DNA of 8,945 nucleotides from UBA11540 sp045531755 (lineage in GTDB: Bacteria > Bacillota > Clostridia > Oscillospirales > Ruminococcaceae): positions 1-8,945 of the forward strand of contig JAZSEP010000044.1 of assembly GCA_045531755.1 (NCBI GenBank). Reading direction: 5' to 3'. Shown in pieces: positions 1 through 5,847 of this stretch. Every line of letters starts with the position of its first letter. Position 1 is the first letter of the stretch. The position numbers and the translations under genes are program-made. Under the pieces are notes generated by a model. That model worked only from the letters and a program-made list of their open reading frames with translations, searched no databases and was not told where the DNA came from.

Positions 1-126
1 GATATCAGCGTTCGAAAAGAGCTTTAGCGTAACGCCCATAATGTCGTATTCCTTTTTTAACAGAGCGGCAGCAACAGAGCTGTCAACACCGCCACTCATA
101 GCAACTGCTACTTTTTTATCAGCCAC
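1..126 (-). CDS. mnmA: MnmA, tRNA-specific 2-thiouridylase (N-terminal part, cut by window edge)
   Basis: The first 42 codons of a minus-strand gene that runs off the left edge. MnmA adenylates and thiolates U34 of the Lys, Glu and Gln tRNAs in the cytoplasm, using sulfur relayed from a cysteine desulfurase. The translation begins VADKKVAVAM, followed by the PP-loop ATP-binding motif SGGVDSS at residues 11-17, then AAALLKKEYDIMGVTLKLF. PP-loop plus GVTLKLF is characteristic of MnmA/TrmU rather than other PP-loop enzymes such as GuaA or TilS. The start is GTG at 126-124, chosen because AGGAG (complement of 134-138) lies 7 bases upstream and no in-frame ATG precedes the PP-loop. It is transcribed divergently from the M16 peptidase operon and has a good promoter of its own. 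Catalytic cysteines and the C-terminal domain are outside the window. The family call is firm. Confidence 0.93.
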   Translation of the reverse strand, partial: MADKKVAVAMSGGVDSSVAAALLKKEYDIMGVTLKLFSNADI

Positions 127-157
127 GCCAAAACTCCTAACATACTTTTTCTATATA

Positions 158-186
158 ATAATAGAACAAATGATGGTTTTAGTCAA
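158..186 (-). promoter_or_regulatory. Sigma-A promoter of mnmA
   Basis: Read on the minus strand, TTGACT (186-181) is followed after exactly 17 bases by TATTAT (163-158). Transcription would start near 151, giving a leader of about 25 nt before the GTG start of mnmA. Both hexamers are one base from consensus. Confidence 0.8.
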
Positions 187-222
187 TAATTTTAAAAAAG
201 GAAATGATTTTTCTCTAAAATA

Positions 223-231
223 TGCTATACT
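223..231 (+). promoter_or_regulatory. Extended -10 promoter of the ymfF-ymfH-lgt-folD operon
   Basis: TGC followed by TATACT (226-231) forms an extended -10 element (TGnTATACT). There is no good -35 at the right distance, which fits extended -10 promoters. The predicted start near 238 gives a leader of about 22 nt containing GGAGG at 251-255. The promoter diverges from that of mnmA within the same 133-base gap. Confidence 0.6.
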
Positions 232-259
232 ATAAGAAGAAATTAACATTGGAGGAAGT

Positions 260-1543
260 ATGAAGGAACAATTCACAAGAGAAAAGATAGGTGAAGAGAT
301 ATATTTTTCCACCTTGAAGATAGAAAAGTTCACAACCTCGCGTATATCGGTGAATTTTGTGGTTGACCTTGAAAGAGAAACCGTTACCGCAAACGCTCTG
401 GTTGCATTTCTTCTGCGAAAAGGATGCGGTATGTATCCCGATTTTTCCGCACTAAATCTGCGTCTTGACGAGCTTTACGGAGCGACGATTTCCACAGACG
501 TTAAGAAGTTCGGCGACAAACAGATTTTGAATATAACAGGTGTGTGCATAAACAATAGATACGCGCTTGACGGAGAGGGCATACTTTCGGAGCTTTCTCA
601 GCTTATCTGCAATATAATAACCGATCCTGTTATGGAAAACGGACTTTTTCTGCAAAAAGAGATAGATGTGGAAAAGAAGGTCCTGCGCGAAACTATAGCT
701 TCCGTCAAGGGTGATAAAGGCGCCTACGTCATAGAAAGAATGATTTCAAATATGTGCGCCGACGAGCCCTTTGGATTGGCAAAGTACGGATATTGTGAGG
801 ACGTGGATAAGCTCACTGCAGAATACGTTTCTGATTGCTATAGGAGAATTCTTTCTCACGGTAAAATCGAAATTATTTGCAGCGGCCAAGAGATTGGCGA
901 TGAGTTGAAAAACGTCTTCATAAAAGGGCTTTCAAAGCTTCAAAGAGGTAATATCAGCACAAAGAAAAGCAAGCTCACTCCTCCTTTTTCCGAGCCTAAG
1001 GAAATTGTGGAGAAAATGAATATAACGCAGTCCAAGGTTGCAATGGGATTTTCTTGCGCGATACCCATTAATGATGAAAAAAGTATTGCTTTGCGCTTGA
1101 TGTCGGCAATCTATGGCGGAGACACATCTTCGAAGCTCTTTACTGTGGTTCGTGAAAAGATGGGACTTTGCTACTATTGCGCGTCAACACTTGACAGAAG
1201 CAAGGGCATTATGATTGCTTATAGCGGAGTGCAAGAGAACAACAGAGAAAAGGCGATACGTGCAATGCTTGATCAGCTTGAGGAGGTCAGAAACGGTAAT
1301 TTCACTCAAGAACAAATCGAACAGGCAAAAGCGTCTATAATCACCGGTCTTGAATCTGTGTCGGATTCTCTTTATGGTATGGAATCGTGGTATCTGGGGC
1401 AGATACTTTGTGAGATAGAAAGAACGCCTGATACTGAGATAAAAGCAATAAAGAAACTCACCGCAGAGGACGTTGTTGAAGCGGCAAGGGCTATGAAGCT
1501 GAGTTTAATCTATTCAATTGCGGAAGGCGGTACAGAGGAATGA
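260..1543 (+). CDS. ymfF: M16-family peptidase-like protein, non-catalytic partner (YmfF-like)
   Basis: 427 aa, the usual length for the YmfF branch of the M16 (insulinase/pitrilysin-like) family. The zinc motif HxxEH is absent: the equivalent region near residues 47-56 reads LVAFLLRKGC. The fold is otherwise recognisable, with the helix segment DVEKKVLRETIASVKGDKGAYV in the first half and a second M16 half containing KLFTVVREKMGLCYYCASTLDRSKGI. In paired M16 systems one subunit is catalytic and the other supplies substrate-binding residues; the next gene encodes the catalytic one, so a heterodimer is inferred. In Bacillus subtilis the YmfF/YmfH/YmfI group has been linked to 5-aminopentanol modification of elongation factor P; whether that holds here is unknown. 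The ATG at 260 has GGAGG at 251-255. The stop overlaps the next start (ATGA), so translation is probably coupled. Confidence 0.85.
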   Translation: MKEQFTREKIGEEIYFSTLKIEKFTTSRISVNFVVDLERETVTANALVAFLLRKGCGMYPDFSALNLRLDELYGATISTDVKKFGDKQILNITGVCINNRYALDGEGILSELSQLICNIITDPVMENGLFLQKEIDVEKKVLRETIASVKGDKGAYVIERMISNMCADEPFGLAKYGYCEDVDKLTAEYVSDCYRRILSHGKIEIICSGQEIGDELKNVFIKGLSKLQRGNISTKKSKLTPPFSEPKEIVEKMNITQSKVAMGFSCAIPINDEKSIALRLMSAIYGGDTSSKLFTVVREKMGLCYYCASTLDRSKGIMIAYSGVQENNREKAIRAMLDQLEEVRNGNFTQEQIEQAKASIITGLESVSDSLYGMESWYLGQILCEIERTPDTEIKAIKKLTAEDVVEAARAMKLSLIYSIAEGGTEE

Positions 1544-2814
1544 AGATAGAAACGATAAAAAACGACCGCCTGAACAACACGATACGCTGTTTCACCCATA
1601 AAAGCGGACTCAGGGTGAAAATGTGTGCTTTAGAGGATTTTAAAAGCACCTATGCGATAATAAGCACTAAATATGGTTCTGCCGATAACTGCTTCAAAAC
1701 GGCAGATGATGCGGAGTTTACAAAGGTTCCAGACGGTATTGCGCACTTCCTTGAACACAAGCTTTTTCAAAACGAGGATGACGTGAATGCATTTGACTTG
1801 TTTTCAAAGACCGGTGCAAATGCAAATGCCTACACGTCTTTTGACAAAACGGCATACCTTTTTTCTTGTACGAGCAGATTTAGGGAAAATCTCGAAATTC
1901 TCCTTGGCTTTGTAACTAAACCGTATTTCACCGAGGAATCGGTGCAGAAGGAGCTTGGAATTATAGGACAGGAAATTCAGATGTACAACGATGATCCGGA
2001 TTGGAACGTCTATTTCAATGCCCTCGACTGTATGTATGTGAACAATCCTGTCAAGGTAGATATTGCAGGAACAGAAGAATCTATTGCCAAGATTACTCCC
2101 GAACTGTTGTACAGATGCTATAACGCTTTCTATGACCTGCGAAATATGGTTCTTGCCGTCGTGGGAAACTTCGACGAAAAAGAGGTTATAGAGGTTTGCG
2201 ATGCGATTTTGCAAGAAAAACCGCCGCTTAACGTTCAAAAGGCTGCTGTTTTTGAACCGAAAAACATAAACCACAGTTACAAACAACAGAAATTGGACGT
2301 TTCAATGCCGCACTTTCAGCTTGGATTCAAACTTGATGACCGAGGAGAACAGAATAACGAATTTGACTCTGTTCTCTGTGAAATTTTGCTGGACGTTATC
2401 GCGGGAGAGTCTTCTCCGCTCTACCGCAAGCTCTATGACAGCGGTCTGATAAATGATGCCTTTGGCAGCGAAACCTTTGCTGGAAGAGACTATCTGGCGT
2501 ATATTTTCGGCGGCGAGTCCAATGACCCAAAGAAAGTACGAGAGCAGATTTTGCAAGAGATAGAAAGAATACGTAGCGAGGGAATAAACGAAAAGCTTTT
2601 CACAGCTTGTAAAAAGGCTCTGTACGGCAGATATGTGAGGATTTTTGACAAACCGTCGGCTCTCGCAGCATTTATTGTTTCCTGTGACTTTGCAGGAGTG
2701 AAAATTTATGATATAATTGACCGTGTTGCTTCTGCAACGGTCAAGGATTTGATGGATATCATCGACAGAACGGATGCAAATAATATGGTGCTATCTGTTG
2801 TGAATCCATACTGA
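1540..2814 (+). CDS. ymfH: M16-family zinc metallopeptidase, catalytic partner (YmfH-like)
   Basis: 424 aa, cytoplasmic, no signal peptide. The inverted zinc motif HFLEH lies at residues 69-73 (zinc ligands H69 and H73, general base E72). The third ligand is probably E145 in GQEIQMYNDDP, 76 residues after H69 and matching M16 spacing. GANANAYTSFDKTAYLFSC (residues 92-110) is the conserved strand following the active site. The second half contains SSPLYRKLYDSGLI, typical of the M16 C-terminal domain. It pairs with the preceding HxxEH-less gene, overlapping it by 4 bases. AGAGGA (1534-1539) touches the ATG and is too close to serve as a normal Shine-Dalgarno; GGAAGG (1522-1527) is 12 bases away, so coupling to upstream translation probably matters. 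The substrate is unknown, and the EF-P modification link comes only from the Bacillus homologues. Confidence 0.88.
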   Translation: MKIETIKNDRLNNTIRCFTHKSGLRVKMCALEDFKSTYAIISTKYGSADNCFKTADDAEFTKVPDGIAHFLEHKLFQNEDDVNAFDLFSKTGANANAYTSFDKTAYLFSCTSRFRENLEILLGFVTKPYFTEESVQKELGIIGQEIQMYNDDPDWNVYFNALDCMYVNNPVKVDIAGTEESIAKITPELLYRCYNAFYDLRNMVLAVVGNFDEKEVIEVCDAILQEKPPLNVQKAAVFEPKNINHSYKQQKLDVSMPHFQLGFKLDDRGEQNNEFDSVLCEILLDVIAGESSPLYRKLYDSGLINDAFGSETFAGRDYLAYIFGGESNDPKKVREQILQEIERIRSEGINEKLFTACKKALYGRYVRIFDKPSALAAFIVSCDFAGVKIYDIIDRVASATVKDLMDIIDRTDANNMVLSVVNPY

Positions 2815-2830
2815 CAGAAAGGACGTAACG

Positions 2831-3730
2831 ATGAATACAGTATCATTTCCGCTTTTGGGACTTTCCTTTGATATTAAGAGGGTTGCTTTTGAAATTGGAC
2901 CGTTTAAAGTATATTGGTACGGCATTATAATCGCCGTTGGATTTATTCTTGCCGTCCTGTACGCGTACAAAAGAGCAAAAAAGTTTGGCGTTGATCCCGA
3001 CAAGGTTTTCGACGTTGCTATCGCAGGAATAATCGGCGGCGTGATAGGCGCCAGACTCTATTACGTCATCTTTTCTTGGGAAAAATTCAAGGATGATTTT
3101 TGGGGCATTTTCGAGATCTGGGAAGGCGGCATAGCAGTCTATGGCGGACTTATAGGCGGAGTCATCGCAGGTGCCGTTGTTTGTAAAATCAGCAAAATTA
3201 AATTCACGGCTATGCTTGATATCGCCGTTGTAGGATTTTTGATTGGACAGGGAATAGGACGTTGGGGAAACTTTTTCAACGTCGAGGCGTATGGAGCGCC
3301 GATGGAAACTCCGCTTCCTTGGGGTATGACCTCAGCAAAGATAGTTAGCGAGCTTGGAGTTGAAGCAGGAACGCTCGTACATCCGTGCTTCCTGTATGAA
3401 TCCTTGTGGTGCTTGTTGGGCGTGCTCGTTCTGCACCTTTATTCAAAGTACCGCAGATTTGACGGTGAACTGGGCTTGCTCTATTGCGTCTGGTACGGGG
3501 CGGAAAGAGCTTTTGTCGAAGGCTTGCGAACCGACAGCTTGTATTGGGGAGATTTCAGAGTGTCACAGGTTTTGGCAGTTGTGCTTTGTGTCACTGCCAC
3601 AATAGCTTGGGTGACAATAAGAGTTATAATCTATAAAAAACACGACCCCGAATTTCTTTTGCCTATCGGTAAAAGACAGATTAGTATAATCGAAACAACA
3701 GAGGAGAAAAAAGATGGCGAAGATAATTGA
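2831..3730 (+). CDS. lgt: Lgt, prolipoprotein diacylglyceryl transferase
   Basis: 299-aa inner-membrane enzyme that moves diacylglyceryl from phosphatidylglycerol to the lipobox cysteine of prelipoproteins, the first step of lipoprotein maturation. About seven hydrophobic segments are visible. Key motifs are YWYGIIIAVG (28-37), GARLYYV (73-79), EGGIAVYGGLIGG (98-110), the Lgt signature GRWGNFFNVE (143-152), HPCFLYES (184-191) and GLRTDSL (231-237). Position 104 is Tyr where E. coli Lgt has the functionally important His103 (GGMSFHGG); Tyr-type variants are, I believe, seen in other clostridia. The C-terminal tail after about 268 is charged. AAAGGA (2818-2823) sits 7 bases before the ATG. It is the third gene of the operon, 16 bases after the YmfH-like gene, and overlaps folD by 17 bases. 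Confidence 0.96.
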   Translation: MNTVSFPLLGLSFDIKRVAFEIGPFKVYWYGIIIAVGFILAVLYAYKRAKKFGVDPDKVFDVAIAGIIGGVIGARLYYVIFSWEKFKDDFWGIFEIWEGGIAVYGGLIGGVIAGAVVCKISKIKFTAMLDIAVVGFLIGQGIGRWGNFFNVEAYGAPMETPLPWGMTSAKIVSELGVEAGTLVHPCFLYESLWCLLGVLVLHLYSKYRRFDGELGLLYCVWYGAERAFVEGLRTDSLYWGDFRVSQVLAVVLCVTATIAWVTIRVIIYKKHDPEFLLPIGKRQISIIETTEEKKDGEDN

Positions 3731-4568
3731 CGGCAGAATAGTGTCTGCAAACGTAAAGGCGAGAATAGCAAAAGAGGTTGAAGAAATCCGCGCAGAAGGG
3801 AAGAGAGCCCCCGGACTTGCGGTAGTTATAGTAGGCGACGACTCTGCATCAAGGGTATACGTCAACAATAAGAAAAAGGCTTGCGCGGAGGTAGGCTTTT
3901 ATTCCGAAGAATACGCTCTTCCTGCCGAAACCACCGAAGAGGAGCTCATAAAACTTGTGAAGAGCCTCAATGCTAAGGACGACATTGACGGAATACTCGT
4001 TCAACTGCCTTTGCCCAAGCATATAAACGAGAAGGCAGTAATCGAGACCATTTCTCCCGAAAAGGACGTAGACGCCTTCCATGTGCAGAACGTCGGTAAG
4101 ATAATGATTGGTGACTACAGTTTTTTGCCCTGTACCCCTGCCGGTGTTATGGAGCTGATAAAATCCGAGGGAATAGACCTCAGTGGTAAGGAATGTGTTG
4201 TTATCGGCAGAAGTAATATCGTTGGAAAGCCGATGGCTATGCTCCTTCTGCACGCCAACGCAACAGTCACCGTTTGCCATTCGAGAACCCACGACTTGAA
4301 AGAAGTCTGTAAAAGTGCAGACGTTCTTGTTGTAGCTATAGGTAAGGCAAAGTTCGTTACTGCTGATATGGTAAAGGACGGAGCTGTTGTAATCGACGTG
4401 GGAATGGATAGAGATGAAAACGGAAAGCTCTGTGGCGATGTTGATTTTGAAAGCGTTGAAAAGAAAGCAGGGTATATAACGCCCGTACCCGGCGGAGTTG
4501 GACCTATGACCATCGCAATGCTTATGCAAAACACCCTGACTGCATACAAAGAAAAATGTAAAAACTGA
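3714..4568 (+). CDS. folD: FolD, methylenetetrahydrofolate dehydrogenase / methenyltetrahydrofolate cyclohydrolase
   Basis: 284 aa, the normal length. This bifunctional cytoplasmic enzyme oxidises 5,10-methylene-THF to methenyl-THF with NAD(P)+ and hydrolyses it to 10-formyl-THF. The active-site motif YVNNK has Tyr49 and the catalytic Lys53, and Gln97 lies in ILVQLPLP. The Rossmann cofactor region is VVIGRSNIVGKPMAMLL (162-178), and the C-terminal signature is PVPGGVGPMTIAML (257-270). The folate-site segment reads VDAFHVQNVG (119-128), where most FolD proteins have VDGFHPxNxG; the catalytic Asp is kept. GAGGAG (3701-3706) precedes the ATG, and the gene starts inside the end of lgt, so translational coupling is likely. 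It is the last gene of the operon; a hairpin follows 17 bases after the stop. Confidence 0.97.
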   Translation: MAKIIDGRIVSANVKARIAKEVEEIRAEGKRAPGLAVVIVGDDSASRVYVNNKKKACAEVGFYSEEYALPAETTEEELIKLVKSLNAKDDIDGILVQLPLPKHINEKAVIETISPEKDVDAFHVQNVGKIMIGDYSFLPCTPAGVMELIKSEGIDLSGKECVVIGRSNIVGKPMAMLLLHANATVTVCHSRTHDLKEVCKSADVLVVAIGKAKFVTADMVKDGAVVIDVGMDRDENGKLCGDVDFESVEKKAGYITPVPGGVGPMTIAMLMQNTLTAYKEKCKN

Positions 4569-4584
4569 AAAGAATATAGCGTGT

Positions 4585-4628
4585 TATTGGGAGTCTTTGG
4601 TCAAAATCACCAAAAAAGGCTCCCAATA
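4585..4628 (+). terminator. Hairpin after folD (possible weak terminator or mRNA 3' stabiliser)
   Basis: TATTGGGAG (4585-4593) pairs with CTCCCAATA (4620-4628), and inside it TTTGGT pairs with ACCAAA around the loop. No T-tract follows on the plus strand (AATATATAGAAAGG), so it is not a textbook intrinsic terminator. It marks the operon end and lies just before the next promoter. Rho-dependent ending, RNA processing or stabilisation are equally possible. Confidence 0.5.
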
Positions 4629-4646
4629 AATATATAGAAAGGATAA

Positions 4647-4675
4647 TTGACAACAACAAACAGTTAGTGTATAAT
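4647..4675 (+). promoter_or_regulatory. Exact-consensus sigma-A promoter upstream of the SigH-like gene
   Basis: TTGACA (4647-4652), 17 bases, TATAAT (4670-4675): a perfect match in both hexamers and spacing. The start would be near 4682, leaving a very short leader of about 36 nt to the ATG at 4718. Such promoters are rare and normally very strong or tightly controlled by other means. Confidence 0.88.
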
Positions 4676-4717
4676 TGGTATCAATGGACTTATGTGCGTT
4701 TTTGAGTGGAAGATAAG

Positions 4718-5293
4718 ATGTTAAGTGCTGAAATTCTCGAACAATTTGGCTCTATGGCTGATGAAAAGCTGATTGAGCAGATTCGCTCCGGAAACGGCGA
4801 TGCGTTTTCGGTTTTGATTTATAAGTACGAAGAGTTTTTGGAGCACAAGGTCAACAGCTTTGATTTCGACAAAACCCAGCACGATGACTATATGCAAGAA
4901 GCAGTCCTTTCCTTCTTTACCGCTGTTAATACGTATGATGGCGCAATGTCATCATTTCATACATATTTGAATGTTTGTGTCACGCGCGCACTGATTTCCT
5001 TCAAGCGAAAGCTTAACCGTCATTACGAGTCGCAGACTTTAGTTGAAGACGATAGCCGACTGCTTTTGGAAGACAGTAACTGCGATCCTCAAAACGTTCT
5101 GGAAAATAAGGAACAGATTGATGTGTTGATGCAGGACATTAAAATGCAGCTTTCGGATTTTGAATTGAAGGCGTTGATACTGTATTTGGGCGGCGGAAGC
5201 TATGACAGCATAGCAAAAAGTCTCGGCACTACAGCTAAATCGGTGGACAATGCCCTGCAAAGAGTGAGAATTAAGTTAAAGAATCGGATCTGA
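4718..5293 (+). CDS. SigH-like RNA polymerase sigma-70 family factor
   Basis: 191 aa. Sigma region 2 spans about residues 15-100 (LIEQIRSGNGDAFSVLIYKY, DDYMQEAVLSFFTAVNTYD, SSFHTYLNVCVTRALISFKRKL). Region 4 spans about 143-190, with the helix-turn-helix in SYDSIAKSLGTTAKSVDNAL. KSVDNALQRVRIKLK closely resembles the end of B. subtilis SigH (KSIDNALQRVKRKLEK), so this belongs to the SigH group rather than typical ECF factors. It is about 27 aa shorter than B. subtilis SigH and is not in the usual rlmB/secE neighbourhood, so it may be a paralogue; no symbol is given. Start: ATG 4718 has GGA 7 bases upstream; an in-frame GTG at 4706 would add 4 residues but has no Shine-Dalgarno. It is driven by the exact-consensus promoter. 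No anti-sigma gene is adjacent; a tRNA-like element and zinc-ribbon gene follow. The regulon is unknown. Confidence 0.85.
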   Translation: MLSAEILEQFGSMADEKLIEQIRSGNGDAFSVLIYKYEEFLEHKVNSFDFDKTQHDDYMQEAVLSFFTAVNTYDGAMSSFHTYLNVCVTRALISFKRKLNRHYESQTLVEDDSRLLLEDSNCDPQNVLENKEQIDVLMQDIKMQLSDFELKALILYLGGGSYDSIAKSLGTTAKSVDNALQRVRIKLKNRI

Positions 5294-5299
5294 TCCGAT
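5283..5299. repeat. Perfect 8-bp inverted repeat over the sigma gene stop codon
   Basis: ATCGGATC (5283-5290), T, GATCCGAT (5292-5299). The TGA stop (5291-5293) lies at its centre. In RNA it would form a 6-bp stem with a 5-nt loop. No T-tract follows, so it is not an intrinsic terminator. It could be a protein-binding palindrome, a processing signal, or chance. Confidence 0.55.
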
Positions 5300-5308
5300 G
5301 ATTATAGA

Positions 5309-5379
5309 TGGCCAAGTAGCTCAAGAGCAGAGCGTTGTTTAACAAAGGTGTCGGTGCAATTCCGTCCAGGTCAAAACCA
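5309..5379 (+). ncRNA. Degenerate tRNA-like element between sigma factor and zinc-ribbon genes
   Basis: The sequence follows tRNA layout. TA at 5317-5318 stands for positions 8-9. A D-arm follows, GCTC (5319-5322), loop AAGAGCA, GAGC (5330-5333). A short anticodon-like arm is TTGT/ACAA (5335-5338/5342-5345). The T-arm is GTCGG (5350-5354), loop TGCAATT, CCGTC (5362-5366), pairing at four of five positions. Its core GGTGCAATTCC differs from tRNA consensus GGTTCRANTCC at one base. A weak acceptor stem pairs TGGCC (5309-5313) with GGTCA (5369-5373), and CCA occurs at 5377-5379. It is several bases shorter than a real tRNA, lacks a 7-base anticodon loop, and has mismatches in the acceptor stem, so it should not decode codons. 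It lies 16 bases after the sigma stop and 21 before the next ATG, without a visible promoter, so it is probably co-transcribed. Possible roles are an RNase P processing site, a leader RNA, or a tRNA relic. Confidence 0.6.
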
Positions 5380-5400
5380 AAATTTAAGCGAGGTAAAATC

Positions 5401-5676
5401 ATGTACGAGGACAAGACATTAGTTTGCAAAGAGTGTGGAAATGAATTCGTTTTCACAGCAGGCGAGCAGGAGTTTTACGCTGAGAAGGGTTTCGTAAACG
5501 AGCCCCAGAGATGTAAAGCTTGCCGCGATTCACGCAAGGCAGCTTCCAGACCTGCAAGAGAGATGTATACAACAGTATGCGCTAACTGCGGAAAAGAAGC
5601 AAAGGTTCCTTTCAAACCCAGAGAGGATAAGCCTGTATACTGCAGTGAGTGCTTTGCAAATATGAAGGCTGAATAA
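5401..5676 (+). CDS. Small double zinc-ribbon protein (zinc-ribbon plus CxxC-x17-CxxC domain)
   Basis: 91 aa, no membrane segment. Two four-cysteine sets are visible. The first is C9/C12 (VCKECG) with C38/C41 (RCKACRDSRK), a pattern of the small bacterial zinc-ribbon family. The second is C60/C63 (VCANCGKEAKVPFKP) with C81/C84 (YCSECF), which has exactly 17 residues between pairs and so fits the CxxC-x17-CxxC domain. Such proteins are common in clostridia and candidate-phylum bacteria and have no settled function; binding to nucleic acid or RNA polymerase is a guess. An upstream in-frame TTG at 5335 would begin inside the tRNA-like element; ATG 5401 is preferred because GAGG (5390-5393) sits 7 bases before it and the domain begins right after. 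It probably shares a transcript with the sigma gene and ends at a strong terminator. Confidence 0.85.
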   Translation: MYEDKTLVCKECGNEFVFTAGEQEFYAEKGFVNEPQRCKACRDSRKAASRPAREMYTTVCANCGKEAKVPFKPREDKPVYCSECFANMKAE

Positions 5677-5685
5677 TCAGACATT

Positions 5686-5714
5686 AAAAGGAAGACCGAC
5701 GGTCTTCCTTTTTT
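5686..5714 (+). terminator. Intrinsic terminator of the sigma / zinc-ribbon unit
   Basis: AAAAGGAAGACC (5686-5697), 3-base loop GAC, GGTCTTCCTTTT (5701-5712): a perfect 12-bp stem running into a T-rich tract. It lies 9 bases after the zinc-ribbon stop. The A-rich left arm gives it partial activity potential on the other strand as well. Confidence 0.93.
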
Positions 5715-5730
5715 GTTTGTCTTTATGCAA

Positions 5731-5758
5731 AATAAAAAAGCCTCGAAAATCGAGGCTT
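5731..5758 (-). terminator. Intrinsic terminator of the tRNA-Thr gene
   Basis: On the minus strand AAGCCTCG (5758-5751), loop ATTTT, CGAGGCTT (5745-5738), then TTTTTATTT. The first stem base is the last A of the encoded CCA, so the hairpin begins directly at the tRNA 3' end. It faces the plus-strand terminator 17 bases away. Confidence 0.9.
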
Positions 5759-5833
5759 GGAGCTGATGATGCGACTTGAACGCACGACCTGCTGATTACG
5801 AATCAGCTGCACTACCGACTGTGCTACATCAGC
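5758..5833 (-). tRNA. tRNA-Thr (anticodon CGU), CCA encoded
   Basis: 76 nt. The acceptor stem GCTGATG/CATCAGC has seven perfect pairs. The D-arm is GCAC-AGTCGGTA-GTGC, the anticodon arm GCTGA-TTCGTAA-TCAGC, and the T-arm GTGCG-TTCAAGT-CGCAT (one G-U). The anticodon CGT lies at 5800-5798 and reads ACG threonine codons. The discriminator base is U, unlike A73 of E. coli and Bacillus tRNA-Thr, followed by encoded CCA (5760-5758). It forms a single-gene unit with its own promoter and terminator. The structure is complete and should be functional. Confidence 0.97.
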
Positions 5834-5847
5834 GGATGACGTCTATC

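Noticed and set aside
41..235. 64-codon plus-strand frame at the left edge
   Set aside because: It is antisense to the PP-loop coding region of mnmA and crosses the divergent promoter region.
1804..2286. 160-codon open frame on the minus strand inside the YmfH-like gene
   Set aside because: It lies antisense to a gene with clear M16 motifs, has no ribosome binding site, and its translation resembles no family; it is a shadow frame.
3849..4529. 226-codon minus-strand open frame across folD
   Set aside because: FolD on the plus strand is complete with all active-site motifs; the antisense product is low-complexity and unrecognisable.
5350..5372. Cobalamin-riboswitch-like string GGTGCAATTCC
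   Set aside because: Cobalamin riboswitches can contain similar bases, but the needed flanking box and long aptamer are absent, while D-arm and CCA positions fit a tRNA-like fold.
5335..5400. TTG at 5335 as an N-terminal extension of the zinc-ribbon protein
   Set aside because: It would read through the tRNA-like element, has no ribosome binding site, and adds residues unrelated to the domain; ATG 5401 has GAGG at good spacing.
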